Source: Streptomyces sp. NBC_01276
GTDB lineage: Bacteria > Actinomycetota > Actinomycetes > Streptomycetales > Streptomycetaceae
Assembly (NCBI RefSeq): GCF_041435355.1
Contig: NZ_CP108442.1
Coordinates: forward strand, 1,302,001 to 1,366,000
Direction of reading: 5' to 3'
Length of the DNA: 64,000 bases
The notes under the pieces: model-generated
The model's input: the letters and a program-made list of their open reading frames with translations, nothing else
Databases searched by the model: none
Told to the model about the DNA's origin: nothing
In this document: in pieces, positions 1-7,460 of the stretch
How the letters are laid out: each line of letters begins with the position of its first letter
Numbering within the stretch: position 1 is the stretch's first letter
Translations under genes and position numbers: made by a program

Positions 1-769
1 GGGTCCCGTCGGCCGCCCACGCCACCTGGGCCACGGCCTCCTCGGGGCCGCCGAGGACGGTGCGGGGGGCGGTGAGGGTGCCGTCGGGGGTGATGTCGGC
101 GAGCTGCAGTTCGGTGCCGTCCCAGGGCATCCGGGGGTGGTCCCACACCAGCCAGGCCGCCCGCCGGCCGTCCGGGGAGAGCCTGGGGCCGGTCCGGAAA
201 CGGTGGCGGTCGTCGGTGAGTTCCCGTACGGCGGCCCGGTCCCCGGCGGCCGATCCGTCGAGCGGGACGGCGGCCGTGACCCGGCGCACGTCGGTCGGCC
301 CGGGGCCGGTGAACTCCTCCAGCACGCACCAGACCTCGGCGCCCCGCAGCACCGGGTCGGCCCAGCGCAGGCCGCCGCCGACCGGGGAGAGGGGGGTGAG
401 GGGACGGGGGTCCGGGCTTGCGGGCGCGTCGGGCTCGTACGCGTACAGCCGCTGGTCGCCGTGGTGGACGAACACCACGAGCGGTCCCCCCGAGGGCTGT
501 TGGGCACCCGCCCAGGGCAGGCCCCCGTACTCGGTGAGGCGGCTGCGCACGTTCCACGGCGCGGGCAGCACCGAGCGGGCGGCGCGGCCGTCGGCGGGCC
601 GGCGCACCAGGGTCCGGCGGCCGCCCTCGCCGGGGCGGGGCTCGGTCCACCACACCTCGTCGCCGACGGTCCCCAGGTACTCGGGGCGGCCGTCGTGGGC
701 GGCGGCGAGGGCGGCGTCGATCGGCGAGGGCCAGCTGCCGTAGGGGCCGTCGGAGGCGGGCGGATCCAT
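1..769 (-). CDS. S9-family peptidase, N-terminal part (runs off window)
   Basis: The gene enters from the left edge and only its first 256 codons are visible. Reading leftward from an ATG at 769, the protein begins MDPPASDGPYGSWPSPIDAA. It is rich in W, G and D and has blade-like repeats such as EVWWTEPRPGEGGRRTLVR, RLYAYEPD and LSPDGRRAAWLVWDHPR. This is typical of the beta-propeller that precedes the alpha/beta-hydrolase domain in prolyl-oligopeptidase-like (S9) peptidases. The catalytic Ser/Asp/His lie outside the window. A GAGGGG ribosome site sits just upstream, and the gene follows the M20 hydrolase by 13 bp, so it is probably the third gene of a peptide-degrading operon. The family call rests on the propeller pattern and known Streptomyces homologues; substrate is unknown. 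Confidence 0.72.
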   Translation of the reverse strand, partial: MDPPASDGPYGSWPSPIDAALAAAHDGRPEYLGTVGDEVWWTEPRPGEGGRRTLVRRPADGRAARSVLPAPWNVRSRLTEYGGLPWAGAQQPSGGPLVVFVHHGDQRLYAYEPDAPASPDPRPLTPLSPVGGGLRWADPVLRGAEVWCVLEEFTGPGPTDVRRVTAAVPLDGSAAGDRAAVRELTDDRHRFRTGPRLSPDGRRAAWLVWDHPRMPWDGTELQLADITPDGTLTAPRTVLGGPEEAVAQVAWAADGT

Positions 770-782
770 CAACGGGTGCCCC

Positions 783-2135
783 TCACAGGGTCCGCAGCGC
801 GCGGTCGAGGACGCGGACGCCGAAGTGGAGGGCGTCGACCGGGACCCGCTCGTCGACGCCGTGGAAGAGGGCCCAGTAGTCGAAGCCGGGCGGCAGCTTG
901 AGCGGGGAGAAGCCGTAGCCGGTGATGCCGAGGCGGGAGAACTGTTTGGCGTCGGTGCCGCCGGCCATGCAGAAGGGGACCACGTGCCCGTCGGGGTCGA
1001 AGTGTTCGACGGCCTCGCGCAGGATCCCGTAGGTCCGCCCGTCCACGGGGGCTTCGAGGGCGACCTCGCGGTGGTGGAACTCCCAGTGGACCTCGGGCCC
1101 GGTGAGCGCGTCGAGGGTGGCGGCGAACTCGGCTTCGCCGCCGGGCAGCGTGCGCCCGTCGACGTACCCGGTGGCGCGTCCGGGGACCACGTTGAGCTTG
1201 TAACCGGCTTCCAGCATCGTCGGGTTGGCGCTGTTGCGGACCGTGGCCTCCACCAGTGCGCCGGCCGGGCCCAGCTTGCCGAGGACGGCGTCGAGGTCGA
1301 AGCCGGGGGCGCGCGGATCCACCGACAGGCCCTGGAGGGCCGCGAGTTCGGTGATGCAGGCGGCGACCGTGCCGGTGAGCCGGACCGGCCACTCGTGTTC
1401 GCCGATCCGGGCGACGGCGGCGGCGAGCCGGCTGACGGCGTTGGCCTTGTTGGGCTTGGAGCCGTGTCCGGTGGTGCCGTGCGCGGTGAGCTTCAGCCAG
1501 GCGGTGCCGCGTTCGCCGGCCGCGATGGGGTAGAGGGACCGGCCCGGCCCGGTGTGCAGGGTGAAGGCTCCGGACTCGCTGATGCCCTCCGTGCATCCCT
1601 CGAAGAGGTGCGGGTGGTGGTCGGCGAGGAAGCCCGATCCGTCGACGGCGCTGTCCTCCTCGTCGGCGGTGTAGGCGATCACGATGTCCCGGCGCGGCCG
1701 TACGCCGTGGCGCGCCCAGGCCCGTACGACGGCCAGCACCATCGCGTCCATGTTCTTCATGTCGACCGCCCCGCGGCCCCAGACGACGCCGTCGCGGACC
1801 TCCCCGGAGAAGGGGTCCACGCTCCAGTCGGCGGCGTCGGCGGGGACCACGTCGAGGTGGCCGTGGACGAGGAGGGCGGGCGCGGTGGGGTCGGTGCCCT
1901 CGACGCGGGCCACCACGTTGGTCCGGCCCGGGGTGCGTTCCAGCAGGGCCGGCTCCAGTCCGGCGCCGGCGAGACGTTCCGCCACGTACTCGGCGGCGGG
2001 CCGCTCGCGGCAGTCGCCGCCGCCCCGGTTGCTGGTGTCGATCCGGATCAGGTCGGAGGTGAAGCCGACGGCCTCCTCGAAGGCCGTCGCGTCGAGCGCG
2101 CCGTTTTCGCCGTCCACCCATCGCATGTCAGCCAT
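783..2135 (-). CDS. M20-family metallohydrolase (peptidase/deacylase)
   Basis: The product of 450 residues is a zinc-dependent hydrolase of the M20/M25/M40 family, which cleaves peptide or acyl-amide bonds in the cytoplasm. Visible family motifs are HGHLDVVPAD (metal His and Asp), GRGAVDMKNM (bridging Asp), YTADEEDSAVDGSG (catalytic and metal Glu pair) and a C-terminal MAGGTDAK with its metal-binding region. The start ATG at 2135 is chosen because it has a GGAGGA site and overlaps the end of the M55 gene by 8 bp. A longer reading to 2210 would lie inside that gene. The tight packing with M55 and S9 peptidases suggests joint degradation of peptides, perhaps wall- or D-amino-acid-containing ones; that substrate is inference. 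Confidence 0.9.
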   Translation of the reverse strand: MADMRWVDGENGALDATAFEEAVGFTSDLIRIDTSNRGGGDCRERPAAEYVAERLAGAGLEPALLERTPGRTNVVARVEGTDPTAPALLVHGHLDVVPADAADWSVDPFSGEVRDGVVWGRGAVDMKNMDAMVLAVVRAWARHGVRPRRDIVIAYTADEEDSAVDGSGFLADHHPHLFEGCTEGISESGAFTLHTGPGRSLYPIAAGERGTAWLKLTAHGTTGHGSKPNKANAVSRLAAAVARIGEHEWPVRLTGTVAACITELAALQGLSVDPRAPGFDLDAVLGKLGPAGALVEATVRNSANPTMLEAGYKLNVVPGRATGYVDGRTLPGGEAEFAATLDALTGPEVHWEFHHREVALEAPVDGRTYGILREAVEHFDPDGHVVPFCMAGGTDAKQFSRLGITGYGFSPLKLPPGFDYWALFHGVDERVPVDALHFGVRVLDRALRTL

Positions 2136-2961
2136 ACTGCTCCTCCACGGCCGCGGAGACGACCGTCGTGACGGCTTTGAAGGTCCGGATCCCCTCGTAC
2201 ATGGTCCCACTGGTGTAGGCGATCCGGCGTTCGGCGCAGCGTTCGACCCCGGGGACCACGGTGGCGGCCATCGACAGGTGTTCGGCGTCGAACTCCACCT
2301 CCACCGCGAACGGGCCGCCCCGTACCGGCTCGTGGCGGACGGCGAGGGCGACCGCCTCGGCGGCGGCGGCCCGGATGTCGGCGGCGGTGCGGGCCGGGGT
2401 GCGGCAGACGGCCGCGTAGCGCGAGACGTGGTCCTTGACGGCGACGGTGCGCGCGTCGGGGGCGTAGGCGGCGGCGTCGGCGCAGGTCAGGTCGTCGCCG
2501 GTGACCAGGATGACGGGGACCCCGTACTCGGCGACGACGTGGGCGTTGAGCAGTCCCTCGCTGGCGCGCAGGCCGTTGAGCCAGACCCCGGTGATGGAGT
2601 TGGCGAGGTAGGTGTGGGCGAGGACCCCCTCGGCGCCGGCGCCCGTGTGGTAGCCGACGAAGGCGACGCCGTCGACGTCCCCGTGCTGCACGCCCTCGAC
2701 CATGGAGAGGGACTTGTGACGGCCGGTGAGCATCTCGGCCCGTGCGTCGAGCCGCTCCAGCAGCAGGTTGCGCATGGTCCAGTGGGCCTCGTTGACGAGG
2801 ACCGCGTCGGCGCCGCCGTCGTAGAGGCCGAGCACGGCGGCGTTCACGTCGGAGGTGAACATGGCCCGGCAGCGCTCCCACTGGGCGGTCCCGGGCAGTA
2901 CGTCGGCGGGCCAGGTGACGCCGGTGGCGCCTTCCATGTCGGCGGAGATGAGGATCTTCAT
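2128..2961 (-). CDS. M55-family D-aminopeptidase (DppA-like)
   Basis: This 277-residue protein begins MKILISADMEGATGV, the signature N-terminus of the M55 family, whose founding member is the Bacillus dipeptide-operon D-aminopeptidase DppA. The Asp and Glu in ADMEG are zinc ligands in that family. Further conserved parts include VNEAHWTMRNLLLERLD, GVAFVGYHTG and VILVTGDD. The enzyme releases N-terminal D-amino acids from peptides such as wall fragments. The start at 2961 is the only one that gives a family-length protein; the open frame continues upstream into very GC-rich non-coding sequence. It is the first gene of the M55-M20-S9 operon and overlaps the M20 gene by 8 bp. Confidence 0.9.
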   Translation of the reverse strand: MKILISADMEGATGVTWPADVLPGTAQWERCRAMFTSDVNAAVLGLYDGGADAVLVNEAHWTMRNLLLERLDARAEMLTGRHKSLSMVEGVQHGDVDGVAFVGYHTGAGAEGVLAHTYLANSITGVWLNGLRASEGLLNAHVVAEYGVPVILVTGDDLTCADAAAYAPDARTVAVKDHVSRYAAVCRTPARTAADIRAAAAEAVALAVRHEPVRGGPFAVEVEFDAEHLSMAATVVPGVERCAERRIAYTSGTMYEGIRTFKAVTTVVSAAVEEQYG

Positions 2962-3146
2962 CGTGCCCCCGGTGGGTCGGGTCGCGGAGGGCCCCACCCT
3001 AGCCGCCCGCCCCCCTCCGGTCCCGGGGGCCACGCCCGGGGGGCGGCGCCGGGCGGGCCGGCCCTCGGGCCCGGTAGCGGGCCGGGACCCGGCCGGGGCG
3101 CCCGGCCGGGGCGCCGGGCGGCTCACCGCGGCGCGGAAAACCACCC

Positions 3147-3164
3147 GAACCGGTGAGCCGGTTC
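3147..3164 (-). terminator. Short hairpin between SRPBCC and M55 genes
   Basis: GAACCGG at 3147-3153 pairs with CCGGTTC at 3158-3164 around a TGAG loop, directly downstream of the SRPBCC stop codon in its reading direction. There is no T tract, so this is a weak terminator or attenuator candidate. Close by, at 3088-3113, the 13-bp sequence CCCGGCCGGGGCG is tandemly duplicated. Confidence 0.35.
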
Positions 3165-3190
3165 CCGGGGTGCCGCGGCAACGGCCTTGC

Positions 3191-3634
3191 TCAGGACTCG
3201 ACTTCCTGCGCGAGGTTCGCGAGGACGGTGTCGTAGATGCGGCCGAGGCCCTTGGGCGCGAAGGTGCGCTCGAAGAAGCCGCCGATGCCGCCCGCGCCGT
3301 TCCAGACGGTGCTGACCACGGCCTTGGACTTGCCCTCGCCCGCGGGGGTCACGGTCCAGGTGGTGACCATGGAGGAGTTGCGGTCCTTCTCCACGAGCTG
3401 GCCGTCGGTGGGCTCGGTGACCTCCAGCAGGCAGTCCCGTACGCGCTTGCTGGTGGCCTGGAGCTTCCAGTGGACCAGGGTGCCCTCGCCGTCGCCGCCC
3501 TCGCGGACCTCGTACTCGCTGAAGTGCTCGGGGAGCAGCTTGGAACGGCTGCCGGTGTAGTCCGCGAGCGTGTCGAACACGGTCTCCGCGTCGGCCCCGA
3601 TGATGCGCTCCGTGGTGGCCTCGACCTGCGCCAT
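3191..3634 (-). CDS. SRPBCC-family (START-like) protein
   Basis: This 147-residue protein starts MAQVEATTERIIGADAETVFDTLADYT, the typical beginning of polyketide-cyclase/dehydrase or START-like SRPBCC proteins, which form a helix-grip fold around a hydrophobic ligand cavity. The rest alternates beta strands (LVHWKLQATSK, STVWNGAGG) and ends in a long helix, as in the family. A GGAGGAA ribosome site precedes the ATG at 3634. It is monocistronic by position. No catalytic residues can be assigned, and ligand and role are unknown; in Streptomyces such proteins are often annotated only as a family. Confidence 0.85.
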   Translation of the reverse strand: MAQVEATTERIIGADAETVFDTLADYTGSRSKLLPEHFSEYEVREGGDGEGTLVHWKLQATSKRVRDCLLEVTEPTDGQLVEKDRNSSMVTTWTVTPAGEGKSKAVVSTVWNGAGGIGGFFERTFAPKGLGRIYDTVLANLAQEVES

Positions 3635-4281
3635 ACCTGTTCCTCCAGCAGTCGTTCTCGCTCGTCGGCGGCAAGCCAACCACCTCCGGGGCGGGCGCCC
3701 AAATCCGGGGCCCGGGGAAGCGCCCCGCACGCTCACGGGAACGTCCGTGCCCCTCCGGGCGGGCGGGCCGGCCCGGAGGGGTCCGCGCGCGGGGCGGACC
3801 GGACGGCCCGGCATCCCGGCTCCGCGCCCTCCGGGGCGGACGACCTGGGCCGTCGCCGCGCCGGGGGCGACGCCCGCGACACCCCCGGTACTCCATCTGC
3901 GGCCCGGACCGCGCGAGCGGTTCGCGGCCCGGACCGGGGGGCGCCACCCCCACCCGGTCGAGCGCCGCGCACGCGTGTACGGGGCGGGCCGCGCGCGCCG
4001 GCCGGTCGCCGGCACGGGGGCGCGCGCCAAGTCCGCCGACCCGGTGCCGAATTCGGCACCGGCCCGTCAGGACCGCGGGCGGCGCGAGCCGCACCCGTCC
4101 CGGAGCGTTCCGGGGGCCCCGCCCCCCGCGGGGCCGGCCCGGCCGGCCCTCCGGCGATCACCCCGATGGCCGCGCGCGCCTGCCGAGGGGTCATCACATC
4201 GGGCCAATAGGCTGCCCAATCCCGTCTTCCCGCGACGGTTTCCGGGACGATTCCGCCCAGAACCCTCGGCTGGGAGGCCCC
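3635..4281. other. 647-bp region without a credible gene
   Basis: This is one of the longest gene-free stretches in the window. Open frames cross it on both strands, but none has a family-like protein or credible start. It must carry the promoters of the SRPBCC gene (leftward) and the TAP hydrolase (rightward). The one clear structure is the perfect palindrome at 4041-4062, listed separately. A decayed gene cannot be excluded. Confidence 0.5.
4041..4062. repeat. Perfect 22-bp palindrome around an EcoRI site
   Basis: The half-site CCGGTGCCGAA at 4041-4051 is followed directly by its exact reverse complement to 4062, with GAATTC at the centre and no spacer. It lies about 220 bp upstream of the TAP hydrolase start and about 400 bp upstream of the divergent SRPBCC start. 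With no loop and no T tract it looks more like a dimeric-repressor site than a terminator. Confidence 0.6.
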
Positions 4282-5871
4282 ATGCTGCACCCCGTTCCGC
4301 ATCCGTCGAAGAAGCGCGCCGCCGTACTGCTGTCGCTCTCCGCCATCGCCGCCGCCCTCGCGAGCCCGGTCGTCGCCGCTCCGGCGCCCGCCGCGGCGCC
4401 CGCACCCGCCCCGGCCGCCGCCACCCTGCGCTGGAGCGGCTGCGCGACGCCCCGCTACCCGACGCTGCAGTGCGCCTCCCTGAAGGTCCCGCTCGACCAC
4501 GACCACCCCGCCGGGCGGCAGATCTCCCTGGCCCTGACCCGGGTCCCGCACACCGCCGCCACCTCCCAGGGCCCCCTGCTGGTCAACCCCGGCGGCCCGG
4601 GCGGCAGCGGGCGCACCCTGGCCGGTTTCGTCGCCTCCGCTCTGCCCAAGGACGTGGCCGGCCAGTACGACGTGATCGGCTTCGACCCCCGGGGCGTGGG
4701 CAAGAGCGAGCCCGTCCTGGACTGCGGGGCCGGTCACTTCAAGCCGGTCCGCCCCGACTCCGTACCCCTCGACCCGGCGACCGAGCAGGCCAACCTGGAG
4801 CGGGTGCGGTCCTTCGCCGAGTCCTGCCAGACCAAGCACGCGGACGTCCTCCCGTACGTGGGCACCGTCTCGGCCGCCCGCGACCTGGAGGTCCTGCGCA
4901 CGGCCCTGGGCGCCGAGCGGCTCAGCTACTTCGGCTACTCCTACGGGACCTACCTGGGCGCGGTCTACGCCCGCCTGCACCCGGACCGGGTGCACCGCCT
5001 GGTGCTGGACTCCGTGGTCGACCCGGGCGGGGTCTGGTACGAGGACAACCTCGCCCAGGACCAGGCCTTCGACGCCCGCCACAAGTCCTTCCTGGCCTGG
5101 GTGGCCCAGTACGACGCCACCTACCACCTGGGCACCGACCCGGCCGCGGTTGAGGAGCGCTGGTACGCGATGCGCACGGCGCTGCGGTCCGCTCCGGCGG
5201 GCGGGAAGGTGGGGCCGGCGGAGCTGGAGGACACCTACATGCCGGGCGGCTACTACAACGGCTACTGGCCGGCCCTCGCCGAGGCCTTCGCCTCGTACGC
5301 GGTGCGCGAGGACCCGAAGCCGCTCGTGGCGGCGTACGAACGGTTCGCGGCGGTGGAGCCCTCGGCGGGCAACAGCTACAGCGTGTACACGGCGGTGCAG
5401 TGCCGGGACTCGGCCTGGCCCCGGGACTGGAACCGGTGGCGGGCCGACATGTGGCGCACGCACGCCAAGGCGCCCTTCATGACCTGGAACAACGCCTGGT
5501 ACAACGCCCCGTGCGCGTTCTGGAAGACGGAGCCGCTCCAGGCTCCGGACGTGACGAACCACGACCTGCCCCCGGCGCTGCTGTTCCAGGCGACCGAGGA
5601 CGCGGCGACCCCCTTCGAGGGCGCGGTGACCATGCGCGACAAGCTGGCCGGCTCGGCGCTGGTGGTGGAGGAGGGCGGCGGCAACCACGGCGTCGCCCTG
5701 AGCGGGAACAAGTGCCTGGACGAGAAGCTCGCCGCGTACCTGAGGACGGGTCAGGCCGCGGACGCCACCTGCCCGGCCCAGCCCGCCCCGAAGCCGGCCG
5801 CCGCGACGCGCGCGGTGCCGCCGTCGGCCGGGGGAGCCGCCCTGCACGGACTGCTGGGGTTCCGCGGCTGA
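4282..5871 (+). CDS. Secreted alpha/beta hydrolase, TAP (tripeptidyl aminopeptidase) family
   Basis: The 529-residue product has a secretory signal: basic PSKKRAA, then the hydrophobic VLLSLSAIAAALASPVVAAP, then an Ala/Pro-rich stretch. The alpha/beta-hydrolase core carries the oxyanion region NPGGPGGSG, VIGFDPRGVG, and the nucleophile elbow GYSYGTYLG at about residues 218-226. The C-terminal part has the TAP-like region with FQATEDAATPFEGA (acid) and GGGNHGVAL (His). Streptomyces SlpD/SlpE and tripeptidyl aminopeptidases share this layout and remove peptides from the N-terminus of secreted proteins. A paralogue lies at 48425-50005. Substrate specificity cannot be read from the sequence. Confidence 0.9.
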   Translation: MLHPVPHPSKKRAAVLLSLSAIAAALASPVVAAPAPAAAPAPAPAAATLRWSGCATPRYPTLQCASLKVPLDHDHPAGRQISLALTRVPHTAATSQGPLLVNPGGPGGSGRTLAGFVASALPKDVAGQYDVIGFDPRGVGKSEPVLDCGAGHFKPVRPDSVPLDPATEQANLERVRSFAESCQTKHADVLPYVGTVSAARDLEVLRTALGAERLSYFGYSYGTYLGAVYARLHPDRVHRLVLDSVVDPGGVWYEDNLAQDQAFDARHKSFLAWVAQYDATYHLGTDPAAVEERWYAMRTALRSAPAGGKVGPAELEDTYMPGGYYNGYWPALAEAFASYAVREDPKPLVAAYERFAAVEPSAGNSYSVYTAVQCRDSAWPRDWNRWRADMWRTHAKAPFMTWNNAWYNAPCAFWKTEPLQAPDVTNHDLPPALLFQATEDAATPFEGAVTMRDKLAGSALVVEEGGGNHGVALSGNKCLDEKLAAYLRTGQAADATCPAQPAPKPAAATRAVPPSAGGAALHGLLGFRG

Positions 5872-5895
5872 CCCGTACCCGGCAAGATCGTGTCC

Positions 5896-6327
5896 ATGAC
5901 CATTTCTGAGAACGACGGCGGCGCGCTCACCCGGATCACGGCGCCCGAGGGGGTCGCCCCCGGCCACGGCTACCAGCACGTCGTCTGGGGGACGGGGCGT
6001 TTCGTGGCCGTCTCCGGGCAGTGCGCGCTCGACGAGAAGGGCGAGGTGGTCGGCGAGGGCGACCCGGCGGCCCAGGCCCGGCAGGTGTTCGAGAACCTGC
6101 GACGGTGCCTGGCCGCGGCCGGGGCCGGGTTCGAGGACGTGGTGAAGCTGACCTACTTCATGACGGACACGGCCCACTTCCCGGCCGTCCGGGCCGCCCG
6201 CGACGCGGTGATCCCCCCGCACCTGCTGCCGGCCTCCTCGGCGGTGGTGGTCTCGGCCCTGTTCCGGCCCGAGCTGCTCATGGAGATCGAGGCCTTCGCG
6301 ATCGTCCCGGAGACGGGCGGCCGCTGA
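5896..6327 (+). CDS. RidA-family enamine/imine deaminase-like protein
   Basis: This 143-residue protein matches the RidA/YjgF/UK114 family, small trimeric proteins that hydrolyse reactive enamine or imine intermediates. Family features include VAVSGQCALDEKGEVVGEGDPAAQARQVFENL, GAGFEDVVKLTYFMTD and PASSAVVVSALFRPELLMEIEAFAI. The critical Arg of canonical RidA, in the R-x-A-V-x-V type strand, is not evident here: the equivalent strand reads PASSAVVV. It may therefore belong to a non-canonical subgroup. ATG 5896 is preferred over an in-frame GTG six bases earlier; no strong ribosome site is visible. It follows the TAP hydrolase by 24 bp and may be co-transcribed. Confidence 0.88.
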   Translation: MTISENDGGALTRITAPEGVAPGHGYQHVVWGTGRFVAVSGQCALDEKGEVVGEGDPAAQARQVFENLRRCLAAAGAGFEDVVKLTYFMTDTAHFPAVRAARDAVIPPHLLPASSAVVVSALFRPELLMEIEAFAIVPETGGR

Positions 6328-6372
6328 GGGGCGCCCGCGGAAGGGCGGCCGCGGAAGAGGAGCGGGCTGAAG

Positions 6373-6396
6373 GGCGGCCGCCGGGGGACGGCCGCC
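6373..6396 (+). terminator. Hairpin downstream of the RidA gene
   Basis: GGCGGCCG at 6373-6380 and CGGCCGCC at 6389-6396 form an 8-bp GC stem with an 8-nt loop between the convergent RidA and HEAT-repeat genes. Like many Streptomyces terminators it lacks a T run, so it may serve either strand. Confidence 0.45.
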
Positions 6397-6421
6397 GCGC
6401 CGGGCGGCCGGCGGGACCCGG

Positions 6422-6991
6422 TTACGCGTCCGGGTGGCCGGCCAGCAGCCGGCCCAGGGCGTCGGTGGCCGCCGCCGCCAGCCGGGGGTGCGCCTGGGCC
6501 CGGACCAGGACGTCGCGGGCGCGCGGGTCGGCCAGCGCCCCGAGCCCCTCGACGCAGGCGAGGGCCACCCGCCAGTACGGGTCGTGCGGCGCGAGCAGCC
6601 TCGACAGGGTGGCCATCAGCGCCGGGGCCGACTCGGGGGCCCGCAGCGCGGCCAGCAGCCGGACCGGGTGCAGGGCGTAGGCGGTGCGCAGGGCGTTCGT
6701 CGCGAGCGCCGCCGCCGCGCGGGCGGTGCGCGGGTCCCCGAGGACGGCGAGCGCCTGCGCGGCGGCCTCGCAGCGCGCCGGGTCCCGGTGGTTGAGCAGC
6801 AGGACCAGCGGCTCGAAGGCGCGCCGGTCCCGGGCCAAGCCGAGCCGGTAGGCCGCCAGTTCGCGCGCCCACAGGTGCCGCCCGGCGGAGGTCAGCGACG
6901 CGGCCAGCGCGTCGGGACCCGCCACGAGCAGTTCCTCGTACTCCGGCGATCCGTCCGCCTCGGCCCGCAGGCGCTCCAGCACGTCGTTCAC
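6422..6991 (-). CDS. HEAT-repeat protein
   Basis: The 189-residue product is almost entirely helical with HEAT/PBS-lyase-type repeats. Examples are AFEPLVLLLNHRDPARCEAAAQALAVLGDPRTARAA (written here only as the repeat region at roughly residues 55-95), SAPALMATLSRLL, and VACVEGLGALADPRARDVLVRA-like helices near the C-terminus. HEAT solenoids bind protein partners; no enzymatic motif is present. The GTG start at 6991 opens with NDVLERLRAE. Some Streptomyces genomes carry this kind of gene beside the ethylmalonyl-CoA cluster, but no function is known to me. It diverges from the dehydrogenase gene across a 469-bp regulatory gap. Confidence 0.75.
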   Translation of the reverse strand: MNDVLERLRAEADGSPEYEELLVAGPDALAASLTSAGRHLWARELAAYRLGLARDRRAFEPLVLLLNHRDPARCEAAAQALAVLGDPRTARAAAALATNALRTAYALHPVRLLAALRAPESAPALMATLSRLLAPHDPYWRVALACVEGLGALADPRARDVLVRAQAHPRLAAAATDALGRLLAGHPDA

Positions 6992-7460
6992 ACGGCCACC
7001 CTAGGGCCGGGCGGGCCTCGCCACGCCCCGTTCGGCGGAGTTCCGCAGGACCCGGTTGATCGATCATCGATGATCGGTACATTTGGGCGGTACAGGTCAC
7101 ATCTCCGTGCTCTGGCGCGCCAGTTACCACCGGGTTACTGTCGATCCCACACGCACGGGACCGGCCTGGTGACGCAGCCTCCCGTGCCAGTCGGTTCACC
7201 GCACCACCCACACGCACGGCAGGACCCCGGGACAGGGTCGTGCCGCCCGGGCCCGCCGCATCCGGCCTCCCCGGACGCGAGCACCGCGGGCCCACCCCGC
7301 ACGGCACGCCCGTACGGCTCTGCGCGCACCGCGTCGACGCACGGCGTCCCCGCACCGCGTTTCCGCACTTCTCCGCACCCCTTCGCCGTACGGCACCCCG
7401 CGCGCACCGTGCACCGCGCGCGCTTCCCAGTCGTCACCCTCATTCCACTGGAGTCCCGCG
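6992..7460. promoter_or_regulatory. 469-bp leader of the 3-hydroxyacyl-CoA dehydrogenase gene
   Basis: No gene is visible. The left part holds a candidate promoter and operator (7056-7083). From about 7140 to 7440 the sequence is C/A-rich on the plus strand with many CGCAC and GCACGG/GCACCG repeats, suggesting a long, weakly structured 5' leader. The end carries CCACTGGAGTCCC before the ATG, with GGAG as ribosome site. Confidence 0.5.
7056..7083 (+). promoter_or_regulatory. Candidate promoter with 16-bp perfect palindromic operator
   Basis: CGATCATCGATGATCG at 7061-7076 is a perfect palindrome. It lies between a possible -35 TTGATC (7056-7061) and a possible -10 TACATT (7078-7083) separated by 16 bp, the classic position for a repressor. 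The 13-mer TGATCGATCATCG at 7057-7069 recurs exactly at 10357-10369 upstream of ccr. The TetR protein encoded between the two sites is the natural candidate ligand; this is inference. Confidence 0.6.

Noticed and set aside
3733..6222. An 829-residue open frame on the minus strand across the TAP hydrolase and RidA genes
   Set aside because: No family motif, unusual composition, and it overlaps two clear genes and the non-coding palindrome region.
7140..7440. Possible small gene in the dehydrogenase leader
   Set aside because: Open frames exist but have no good start or conserved composition; the region reads as low-complexity leader.
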